Positions 54,601 through 64,000 of a stretch of 64,000 bases of DNA are shown in pieces. The notes beneath the pieces were generated by a model. It was given only the letters and a program-made list of their open reading frames with translations, made no database searches and was not told where the DNA came from. The number at the start of each line of letters is the position of its first letter. The stretch's first letter is position 1. The stretch covers positions 33,356,136 to 33,420,135 of the forward strand of contig NC_135175.1 in the NCBI RefSeq assembly GCF_041146795.1, read 5' to 3'. This stretch comes from Maylandia zebra. Its lineage: Eukaryota; Chordata; Actinopteri; Cichliformes; Cichlidae. Made by a program: the position numbers and the translations under genes.

Positions 54601-57278
54601 AGACGGGGGGGTAGCTGTGGGAATAAAGGGTGGAGACGTAAAAGCAGAGGACAAAGAGCAGGTGAAGTGAGGATATAGAGAAGGAGAAAACACAGCGGGG
54701 CAGTGGAGGAAAAGGGTGGGGAGGCTGCAATGCAGGAACGCTTTGTCTCCAGACCCCTTCAGGCTTTAGAGAGACTCGGAGTGAGTTCTTAATGCTTCAG
54801 CCTGATCAGACGGGGTCAAGCTGTGCCTGTAAACTGCTGTTTAAACGTGCTACAGGTGCCGGTTTATTTTTATGTTTGTGTGTTTTATTTCCGAGCTGGG
54901 ATGCAGGACTAATTCTCAGAAGACCTTGAACGCAACAAGGCCACACACATAAACAAAGTGCGACACAGGGCTGTTCACTGAGCCAACTTCCATCACTCGT
55001 ATTTTATCTCTTTTCTTCACCGTCACTCTTTTCTGAGATGTTTTCTGTCTTCTTGTCGGCCCGAGCCTGGCTCTATGCTGTGGTGCATTCATAACGCCAT
55101 CAATTATTCACAGTACCCACCAGCTGAGCCGGGATCGGGTCCACCAGGCAGCTCCTCTGGCTCCGGCCCGGCTGACTGGGGAAGAGGCGCTGCTCTGGGA
55201 TCTGTGGGGCCCGGCAGAACGCTCACTGCAGCAGAAACGGCACCAGCTCATCTTACAGCTCGATTAAAGGACAGACACTCACCCAAAGACGCAAAGTGTG
55301 TGTTTTTGTGTGTGTGTTTGTGTGCTGCGTATTTTCCTCTGGTCCCGAGCTCCAAAATGAGCTGCTACTTTATTCGAACAAGGTGTTCAGGCCGTGATAG
55401 CAGCTGCTGCAGATATTTACCCAACCGGGATCACAGCAGATACACAACCCTGTGAAAAAAAATATTAGGATTTCTTTTATGTGTGTCCATTTTCAAAGGA
55501 TTATTTCTCCTCTTGTTGCCAAGACTTGGGGGAATAATTTAAAAATAAGCACTGAGATTACGGTTATTGATCCGAACTGGCACCGGGTGATGTTAATACA
55601 GGAGCATTCAAAGGGACCCAGCAGTATATCTGTGTATGCGTTTTTGGACAATGGCACTTTCCTTTTTAATGTTGCGTCTGTACACCACCACAGTGGAGTT
55701 TAAATCACACAGCCGACATGTGATTGAAATGCAGGCGTTCATCTTTAATCCCACGGGGCCTTGTGGAGCTCTGATCAGTTGTGCAGCATTTGCCTGAGGA
55801 GAGTCTAACCCTGTACGCTTCACAACTCGTCCCGCTGCTTCTATCAGCAGTCACATCATCAATAAATACTAGTGACCCACTTCCACTGGCAGCCACACAT
55901 ACACATGTCAAAACATTACCTGCACCATGTTTGACAGGTGATGTGTTATGCTTCAGATGATGAGCTGCTTGCCTCTTCCAGTCGTCCTGGTCCTGGTTAA
56001 TCTTCATTTCAAAGACTTTCTTTCAGAACTCTTTTAGATGTTTTCTTCTTGTTTTCAAATGGTTTGCATCTTTTTATAAACTCTCTTTTACATAATGTAA
56101 CCTATGTTCTCTTAGAATGTTCTTGATTGGTTAGATGTTGTTGTTAGATGTTTTCTTAAGCAAGTAATGAACTCTGTAATCGTCCACTTTAGTTGTCTTC
56201 AGGCCTTTTGATGTCCCTGAGCTCACCAGTGTCTTCCTTGTTTTTGAGAATGAACCAGATTATTGATTTGGCCACTATGAAAGGTTTTTTTGTCTTTTAT
56301 ACACCGATCAGTCTTAATAGTCATGACCACGGTCATATGAAGGGAATCACTCTGATTGTTTCTTCATCATGACACCTGTTAGTGCCATAGTGAAGATTAT
56401 CTGTTCATCGTAGCACTGCTAACACTGCTAACAGCGCATCAAGTGGTCCAAGAAGGGAACAGTGATGAACCAGCGACAGGGTCACATGAAGAACAAAGGC
56501 CGGCTCTGCTCCGATCCAACAGATCAGCTGTTATAGCTGAAATTGCAAAAAAGGTCATTCCTGGTAGAAAGGTGTCAGAGTACACAACACATTGTATCTG
56601 TTTGCTGTTTCTGTAGCAAACAGCTGGACACAATATTATACAAGTCATAATGTTGTGCCTGATTGGAGAGAGTTTATTTTGGCCTGTCAGCCTAATGACA
56701 CTCCTTCACTTGCACTGACGTGTCTTTGGATGTCACAGTGACAGTTTCAGTGAACAGCTACCGGCACACTCCACTTCTTTTATCTGCTGAATTTGTCATA
56801 AAATAATGAGGAACCAGGCCTCAGCCGGCCAGCTGGTTGTCAGTCAGTTAAGTTACTGAAAATGGGAGACTGTGTGAATCCAATACTCTAATAACACATG
56901 TTCACTGTTTGATTTCAAATCCTCTGTGGTGGTGTAAAGAATCAAAACTACAATAATGTCCAGTGTCATTGTTCAGAACCTGTAGATCTGCCTACATGCT
57001 GAACATGGTAGTTTAAACAGTTCTCTTACAGCAGATGTTGCTTGAACCTCCACATGATGAGAACAGGATCTTAGATCTTCCCTGAGAGGGCAGTGACACT
57101 TCTTTTGCACGTATTCGCGTCACAGTTTTGTGTTTCACTCTCCCTCTTGTTGGCTCGTTTGCCTTTACAATGTTTTTGAACAGATTTTGATGCCTCTTTC
57201 ACTTTAACCCAGCGTGTGTGTGTGCACCGAGCTTGGTTGTTGTTTTCTGTTTGTATGCCTGTCATGTGTCCCTGAAAC

Positions 57279-57325
<47 letters not shown>

Positions 57326-60300
57326 TATGTAATGCTTTGCTTTCTCCGCTCTGCTTCACCTGCTGCCCAGGTAACCCTAAGACCCCACCCTGCCATGCCA
57401 TTGGCTCCGCTCAGCCCAATGAGCTTCCTGCTGCTTCCAGTGCCAGCCAGTCCCGTAACGGTACAGACCACATGACTATGTGTGCCACACCCACCCACCG
57501 CCACCTGCAGTCGATCCTCTGTTTGCATGTTCGTAGCTGTAGCGTCATCCTGAAGTGTGTGATAGTCGTGTGTATTATATTTCAATCCTTTTAAAAATGT
57601 TTGCACTGATTTTTGTCACGACTGTTCTTAGAGGACCTAATAAAACGCGCTCCACCAGCGATAAATTGGAATATAAATCTGAATATTTGTAAACAAAGTT
57701 GCAGCAAAAAAGTTTGCACAGGTTTCCTCTGCAGTAAATGTAGCAGCATGTGCAGTATGTTGGCACACCTCAGTGGACGTGAGTTTTGTCAGCCATCATG
57801 TGTTTTTTGGTTTTTTTAGCTAGAGTGGCCGTGCTTATATGAGAGGGTGGAGTACTACGCTATCAGCTAACAATAGCTGGCTTTGTTACCAGCCTGCATT
57901 CATACAGACACAGATAGCTAATAATGAGTTATTAGACTTTCATTCACCAAAACTGGAGCACAGACAATGTGTTAGTACAATTAACTGCACAGTAATCAAT
58001 ATTATTGGTCCACATGAGTTACTCCAGTTAACTGAGGTGAAGCCTGGCAGACAGCTGCAGCTGCATTCGCCTTCCTCGCCATCCAACTTTCAGTCAGAGC
58101 AGCACAAGCCTAACTTTGTCCTTAAAACAATTCTAATAAGTAAATTGTAAAAATATCTGTTGCTGTTATGAAGTAGGAAACTATCCAGAGGCAGCGTTTT
58201 TTAAGCAGGCTGTAAACACATTTATTTTCTGAGTAAAAGTTGTAAATGTTAACATGGGAGTCTGTTGGGACTGACTCCATAGAGAGTCACTCCAAAGGGA
58301 GTCATATTTCAGTGCCACATGTGGCACAGAAAAGGAAAATCTATGCAGAAGCATAAAGAAAAGCTGAAAGAAACAAGTCAATATATTCAATTTAAAAAAG
58401 GTGATAACGAAAGAAGCTTTTTATTAAAGCTCAACATGCATAGAGTTTAGGTGTGTAATGTATGGTTATATTTACTACATGTACAGGTAACTACATTATC
58501 ATTTATTATCTGGCCATACAACAGCCTCCACTGCTGAATCTGCTCATCAAAGGACAACATTGTGCTTTAACTTTTCAAAGGTTTTTACAGACATTTTAAA
58601 GCTAAAAATGTTCCCAAAAACTTAATGTGTGAAATCTTTACTCAAAAAACAAAAATCTCTGTAGAGCTCTAAATGTTTTTTAACGTTTACAGGAGCTTTG
58701 ACCTTCACACAGTGGTGACAGCGCTGATCAGAAAGAGTTAAAACCAATCAAATGCGTGACCTCCGACCCACTCAGTGTGTGTTATTTGTGTCAGCTGCCG
58801 GTGTTCTCCACCCATCTTCATCAACAGTGCCGTCATATCTCCTCTTACTGTCTAATGAGCATCTGGTTTGAAAGCCCCACCACACATAAGTGCGTATGCA
58901 ACACACATGCTCTCCCACCCCCACAACAAAGGGCTGCTCCACTTCCTGTCTTCCTGGCCCAAGGCCTTGTTTAGCGATGCATACGTATTTTTCTCAGCAG
59001 GGAATTTTGTCTATGAAACACCCTGTTACTACACACACACACACCATAAATCATAGCAGACTTCACCCTCCAGCTATCTGTGAAACTTATTAGACCTCAC
59101 ACGCTCTCACACACAGACGCCATGCGATCATTACTGTCCCATATCACCGACTCAAATAACCTCCATGGTGTTTTGCACTCGGCCTGACCTGCTGGTGCAC
59201 TTCCTGTGTTGTTTGGTAGTAATTTCAGGAGAAACAGAGTAAACGAATCAGAGTTTAAAACTGCAGTCAGGACACTGTTTCAATCAAAGAAGTACAGGAG
59301 AAATATTTGTCACTTAAAAAGATTCGGCAGTTGATATTACAAGTTACAGACCTCGATGTAAACCATCGGTCTGCTTCACAGAAAGGATGACTTTGAATCG
59401 GGCCACAGTTTTATACCCCAACAATAACACATTATTATTACGACTATCTTCTTTAAGAACCAACAGACCGTTTTGTTGTGTCCCTTCGAGTCTCCTCTTC
59501 GTTCAAGTCCCTCTTATCTGCTCCTTTCCTGGAAGGACAGAGACAGAAACACCTGCCTTGATTATTAATATTATCCTGATACTGATTCTATTTATTATCT
59601 ACATTCGGGACACTTCCTTTGGCCCAGAAAATATCCTCCTGACGGTTATCTGCTGTGATGTGTAAGCATGCAGTAAAGACCCTCCGCGCTTCTACGTCAA
59701 TTCAATATTTCAATTCAGTCGTAACGCTGAATGACGCTTCGACCCTCAAAAACACAGAGTGCCGACTCGGAGTGCACAGAGTGCAATGTGTACATAAAAA
59801 TCCTAAAAATCAGCTTTATTTAATCATTTTAAATCGTAACAACACTAAGCTGGAAAAAGACACAAATATAAACGATAACTGTGGCTCATTGCTTTCTGTT
59901 TATCAATAAATATTTTCTCTGAATTCATCAGATCAAAGTAAATGTATTTAAGTTAATTACATTAATTGAAACATTTGTAGCATTTAGTTAAAACAATTAC
60001 AAGATATTTTAGGGTATAATTAACTAGAAGAAACAGTAAAACAAGATAATTGGTTAAACTAATGAGGCAACAAAGACTAAACTTAACAAATATTATAGGA
60101 ATATGAAAAAAATAAAACAAAAACTGTGACATGACGTCTGAGTGACTGTGAGGAAAAACATGTTTTTAAATCGTTTTTTGAAGATTATGAATGAACTTAC
60201 TGACAGTAAATATTTTATTATTTTTGTTACTTACTTATAGTAGCTCACTAAAATAAATGTTTTATGTTAAACAGGTTAACAACACACTCTCCTAAAGATA

Positions 60301-63300
60301 AAAGTGAATAAAAAAATCATGCAAACTTGGATTATTTGGAAAGAAAATAATCCTTTACTCCTAAAATCTAATCGCTATCCCAGAAAATCCCAGAGAGCAG
60401 ATCAAGTCTTTGGTCACAAACGGAGTTTTTAAGTCCTGCTTTTGTCCGGTCGCGTCTCTCGTCTCTGAAACGTTCACCTCACAGCTTTATGGCTCTGCAG
60501 TCGCTGCTTCGCTATCATCATCCTCCATTTCATGATGAAGCACTTCCTCGTGTGTGTGTGCGTCTCTGCTGCTGTTTCGTTTCTGTCTTACATCACCAAG
60601 GTTAATTCATTCAGCGCCCTGCACGGCTCATCGATCAGTGGGTTTATTTTCTGCGTGAGCCGGCAGATTTGTGTTTGTCGTGTGAGGGGTGTTTGTGCTG
60701 GGATCGGACGTTCACTGGACAGTTTTACACCGAGCAGCAGCTGTTTAAGTCGCTGTGGTGTGTGCGTCCGTTTAAATGATTCGCTTTTTTGTTTTTGTGT
60801 TACTTCAGCGGTTGACTTCCTGTCTCCACCATCTGATCAGCCAATCAACAAACAGCTCTCCAACTCTTCAGCTGCTCTTCACTCACCAGACAGAGGTGAG
60901 ACTTTATGAACCTTAAACTAAAAATCACCCGAGTACCAAACTGGAGAGCAGGATTCAGGCTTAACTCTTTGTTTCCAGTGTTTCAGATCAAAACAAATAC
61001 ATGTAAAAGTAAAAGTGTGAAGAAGTCGCCCAGATAAGAGTTCTTTCAGCTCTGTGCCTGTAGACCAAACAGACAGTACTCCTGCTTTATAGGTAACAGC
61101 ACTCTGCAGCATGGATCTAATAAACTTGGGTAGAACATCAAGGTTGATGCATGTAGGCAGTTATTCCTCTGCTGTTTGTCTCCCTGTGCTCCTCCTCAGC
61201 AGCTGCAGGACACATCCTGTACAAACAAGCATCTGCTCCCTCACCTGAATCATCTTCTTAGATCAGTCTTTGCTTTCTTAGTCGTTACCTCCATCTCGTC
61301 TCTCTGAGCTTGTTCAGGTTTTTTCACAGGTGCCAGTGTTGAGTTGATCACCTGCACGGCTGGTTTTCACACAGGGGGCGGCAGCAGAATTATTTCTAGC
61401 ACCATATTGTCTCAAATATTTGGATGTTAGCAAATAGCCAACTTGATTCATGCTCAATCATCCAAGTAAAGAAAACCCTTAAAGTTGGTTCTGTTCAGTC
61501 TTCAATCTGTGGTGAGTGATCAAATGTTTCTGAAAACACTACGTCCACGTGAGCAGACTTAACTTCCTGAGACATTTAGGTTGTTGATTGGCAAATGATG
61601 AAAGAGTTAAGTAGGCAGATACAAGCCGTTGTTCCTGGCTCACCCCACACGGCTGGAGTCTGTGTTTTATTGGGTGAAGGAGAAGGTTTAGACCCCTCTA
61701 ACCATGCAACATGCAGCTGGATGCATAAATCCTGTGAGATCTGGGAAAACGATGACAAAATGAAAGTCGCCTCAGAAACAAATCTCAGCGACTCTGCAGC
61801 ACCTTGAGTTTGATGTTGGAAAAGACATGATGTACTCTTTAACCCTCCAGCTCCTTTATCCATACATGTTAGGATCCTGCAGGTAACTGTAGGCGTCCTC
61901 CATCACCCCTCGCCTAAATATGAACACATCTCAGGCACATGATTTCCACCTCGAGACAATATCCCAGCTGCATTTTCCCGACATTGTCTGAAAGTCATGA
62001 AGAAAAACATTAATTGACATCAATCATCATGTGTTAAAAAGACCAGCTTTTTACTTGTTAAAAATATTTTACTTGTGTTTTTAAGGGACAAAAAGTTAAT
62101 GCTGTTTTTTCTATCTGGAAGCGCAGTGAGCCTCTCCGGGTTAGAGTCAGCAGAAAAAGCAGAAACGGTTTCTCATTTGTTTGCACAACGTGTCTTCCTA
62201 ACCGAGCGTCTCATTCTCCTCCATCTGTGTCTCTGTCTGTATGTTGTAAACGTGTTTCACGTGTTATTTCTGTGTGTCCGTCTTTGACCCGTCAGTGTCT
62301 TTTGTGTCCCATCGAACAGCTTCATCCAACAACCACAAACTAACCAGGAGTTCCTCCAACCGCAGAAGCATCGCTGGGTTCCCCGAAGAAACATCCAGAG
62401 CCAAAACACCCACGGTCAGACACACACACACACTAACATATAACACCACATAGCTCTTTGTAAGCGAGGTGTTTGGAGCTAAAAGGGCACATTAGCAACT
62501 GTTGTGCTGTGTGGTAATCTTATAGATCTGGACTCATGAACCTTCACTCTCCCAGAGCTGTGGACTCTGTGTGATGTGTTGCTGGGTGAATCACTTGCCG
62601 TTGCTTTTGTAAGTCTCTGGTTTCTTTGTAAGAGGTTAATAACTGCAGGACTGTGTATTTGTCCTGCAGTCTGAGTGTCAGCACTGTAGCCAGGTAACAG
62701 GCATTACCTGTATGAAACGTGGTGTTTGGACTCTGGTTGTGTTAACATTTTGACCATGTTGTGTTTTTCTTAGAGCCAGAAGTCATATTTGAACAATAGG
62801 GTGGAATGATTATGGCGCGATGCAGGGACACAGAAATCTTGTGCTAAATAACAGACCAATAAAACACTATTTTATTTTTTCTTGGGTTATAAAAGATTTG
62901 AATATGTTTACAGGTGGGGTTTTGTGTTTTTGTGCATCTGAACTTTTCTTTAGTTTTGTTCTGTTTTGTCATTTAGCCTAATGTCTGCACCTCTGTTTGA
63001 ATTTGTTGTTGTCACACTTTTTCTGCAGCAGTGTGTGAACTCTGTTTGTAAAGTACTACATATTTAAAGCTGTTCTTTTTATCTTTAGGGTTAGAGTTAT
63101 AATTAGAGTTGACACTGCTGATGTCTTAAGCCTCTCAGGGTAAAACTGCTAAAAAAGGAAGTGCATACACATGGAGCTAAGATGAAGATTAGTATACAGC
63201 TGGGAGCTTCTGCACTTGTGTTGTCATGTGTGTCAGACAGTGCGGCCAAGCCCCAAACTTTAAACCTTAACATGAGGTACAGAAAAATCCCCCCATGCAG

Positions 63301-64000
63301 TCATACCAAACTCTAAATGTCTTTATTTCTGCTGTAAATTTGTGAATTCTGAGTGTGTGGGGACTCTGTCAGAGCCAGCCTCAAGCAAACATTAGATGAG
63401 CTGATAGTTTTTCATTCCACCTCATTATTTCAGCCTCAGACGGGGTTCCTGCTCGGTACTGACTAGTTTCAGGATGTAGCTGCAGGATTAAAGATGTGCA
63501 AGTTACTAAACTGGGCCGCACCGGTCAAAAAGCCAGTAAAGCTTTCAGTAATGAATTCATTTGTATGCTAACAAACATCTATGCAGTCAGAACTGTTTAG
63601 TAACTGTTTGAGATTCATGAAGTTTTATTCCAGCTAACGAGCATGTAAGATGATCCTCTGTCGTTCTGCACTGATGCTTCGGACAGGAAGGAAGGACTCA
63701 GTTTTAATGAGGCAGGAAAACGACTGCTCACGTCGTTCACAAACTGATGTTGTAGTCGTTACTGATGTGAGTAAGCTGCATCCAGCATGATGAAGCTTCA
63801 TCCTGACTCATCCTCACTGATGGGTCTCCAGTTACACGGCTATAACAAGAGCTTCACGAAGTCCTGATGTTCTGATTATCATGTGTTTATACAGCCAGTA
63901 ATATTTGTGAAATCTGACTTTTAGGGGGAGTCAGCAAACACACCAAGCCGCAGTTCTTCCTTCAGGGCCAACAGCAAGGGCCCTGCCACACCGAAACGGT
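42685..64000 (+). CDS. map7d2: MAP7 domain-containing protein 2, 5' part (nine exons, truncated by window end)
   Basis: Exons 42685-42721, 43675-43761, 44613-44666, 44883-45043, 54329-54473, 57371-57460, 60809-60895, 62320-62414 and 63925-64000 join in phase to at least 277 residues. The start is MTQVAPGPADMT, then a Pro/Ser-rich segment, then a charged coiled coil at about 61-113 (ELSEELQDKERRVQQQLER, KMEEQRRKEQQRK) followed by ERLEAMVRRR, the MAP7 family N-terminal microtubule-binding region. KRWTWGG and LSNSSAALHSPDR match conserved points of MAP7D1 and MAP7D2. The kinesin-binding C-terminal coiled coil lies beyond the window. Known: MAP7 proteins bind microtubules and recruit kinesin-1. 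The name map7d2 rests on synteny with eif1ax; sequence alone would also allow another MAP7 paralogue. Exon 5 encodes a run of eight glycines. Confidence 0.85.
43826..43990 (+). repeat. Dispersed teleost repeat, fourth copy
   Basis: 'ctatttatagagcgcc', 'ccctatgagcagcacttgg' and 'tgactgcaggaaggaagaac' align with the family at 26610-26835, more diverged. It lies in map7d2 intron 2. Confidence 0.6.
49860..49990. repeat. Dispersed teleost repeat fragment
   Basis: 'cacaacagcgggtagcc', 'gttcgatttggctgagg' and 'cacgcccttcctgacacaa' are landmarks of a common fish interspersed repeat. The end 'ggatcgaaccggggct' is reminiscent of a tRNA-derived B box in reverse, but I cannot show that it is a SINE. Confidence 0.45.
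52300..52680 (+). repeat. Probable dispersed repeat, T-rich with terminal AATAAA
   Basis: The order 'ttttgtgtctctagtgtta', 'tttcctgttttactttg', 'ccctgattacctttacctg', 'aagccctttgcccagctctg' and 'cttaaataaacgctgc' resembles a common teleost repeat that looks like the 3' end of an LTR or similar element. Family and ends uncertain. Confidence 0.35.
53940..54226 (+). promoter_or_regulatory. Putative internal map7d2 promoter and 5' UTR, with GA-rich tract
   Basis: From about 53995 to 54110 the plus strand is almost pure purine (repeats of GAGAGAGAGGG type). It is followed by a CG-containing, CTG-repeat-bearing stretch (gctgccgctgctgctgc) up to the ATG at 54227. CG dinucleotides are much denser here than in the surrounding intron. 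This is what a teleost TATA-less promoter with a GA-rich leader looks like. Confidence 0.5.
54227..54328 (+). CDS. map7d2: Alternative first coding segment of map7d2
   Basis: ATG in a strong context (gtaaccATGG) opens 34 codons, MAQPSPSASPGIRRRSDGS and on to SERNEQ, that run without a stop straight through the exon 5 acceptor (cgagcag, 54328) in the same frame as exon 5 (ERLEAMVRRR). A transcript starting upstream would thus use a composite first exon ending at 54473. It would make a protein lacking the 113-residue N-terminal coiled-coil part. A good-looking donor (GGCTCG, gtaaga) at 54283 could alternatively splice this exon onward. Confidence 0.55.
55725..56240 (-). mobile_element. Degenerate Tc1-like transposon, same type as at 1 kb
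   Basis: The minus strand encodes HNTSPVKHGAGNVLTC and GSGSLVFIDDVTADRSS, the catalytic-domain region of Tc1 transposases (VKHGGGN and FIDDVTAD landmarks). Surrounding sequence ('ggccttttgatgtccctg', 'gaatgaaccagattattg') also fits such an element. Broken frame, inactive. It lies in the map7d2 intron between exons 5 and 6. Confidence 0.6.
56300..56667 (+). mobile_element. Internally deleted Tc1-like element with recognisable inverted ends
   Basis: The left end TACACCGATCAGTCTTAATA and the right end, reverse complemented CCAATCAGGCACAACATTAT, are inverted copies with several changes. Between them the plus strand retains a transposase HTH piece (KWSKKGTVMNQRQGH, then CSDPTDQLL). The usual 1.1-kb catalytic part is deleted. 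It sits about 60 bp after another Tc1 remnant. Confidence 0.7.
57281..57323. repeat. (GT)n microsatellite
   Basis: About 21 uninterrupted GT units lie 48 bp upstream of map7d2 exon 6, between the probable branch region and the acceptor. Likely polymorphic in length. Confidence 0.95.
57461..60808. other. map7d2 intron 6
   Basis: Intron between the exons at 57371-57460 and 60809-60895. AT-rich, with no exon-like coding or clear repeats recognised. The introns 60896-62319 and 62415-63924 that follow are similarly featureless. Confidence 0.6.

Noticed and set aside
55075-55455. GC-rich open frame that looks like a Pro/Gly/Ser exon of map7d2
   Set aside because: With the required phase-1 entry the tract after cag at about 55110 reads to a stop within five codons, and no good donor follows; exon 5 joins directly to 57371 in phase.
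57204-57606. Open frames over the GT microsatellite
   Set aside because: They consist of Cys-Val or Thr-His runs from the repeat and carry no other signal.

Overview
The window is nuclear DNA of a ray-finned fish, probably a percomorph and possibly cichlid-like; I cannot name the species. The evidence is GT-AG introns throughout, a fish-specific FISNA-NACHT-LRR gene, a nearly invariant vertebrate eIF1A, and many diverged copies of repeats typical of teleosts (Tc1-like and hAT-like elements, non-LTR retrotransposon remnants). I saw no tRNA, rRNA, CRISPR array or bacterial operon structure.

Layout. (1) 1-10276, plus strand: the last 14 coding exons of a p90 ribosomal S6 kinase, best matching rps6ka3 (RSK2). 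(2) About 10.3-15.9 kb: probable rps6ka3 3' UTR, intergenic DNA, a MITE and a weak minus-strand exon candidate. (3) 15961-26346, plus strand: an NLR immune sensor in 15 coding exons. Its N-terminal part is built from tandemly duplicated small exons, followed by a FISNA-NACHT exon and four LRR exons. (4) 30553-31662, minus strand: an unassigned C2H2 zinc-finger protein. (5) 34574-39919, plus strand: complete eif1ax (144 aa, 7 exons). (6) 42685-64000, plus strand: the 5' part of a MAP7-family gene, map7d2 by synteny, with an apparent second, internal first exon at 54227. It runs off the end of the window.

The order and orientation rps6ka3, eif1ax, map7d2 is, from general knowledge, that of human Xp22.12, so this is an old vertebrate block. 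About 24 kb carrying the NLR gene and the zinc-finger gene lies between rps6ka3 and eif1ax and looks like a lineage-specific insertion. The housekeeping genes are not functionally linked to the immune gene: RSK2 acts in ERK signalling, eIF1A in translation initiation, MAP7D2 on microtubules and kinesin-1, and the NLR is a predicted cytosolic sensor.

The most notable points are the exon-pair amplification in the NLR gene, which keeps codon phase exactly through all 15 exons (3492 nt, 1163 codons plus stop); the probable alternative promoter in map7d2; and a 28-bp perfect terminal inverted repeat element inside the NLR gene. Exon borders were called by eye from splice consensus, reading phase and protein similarity. 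UTR limits, repeat borders and family names are approximate.
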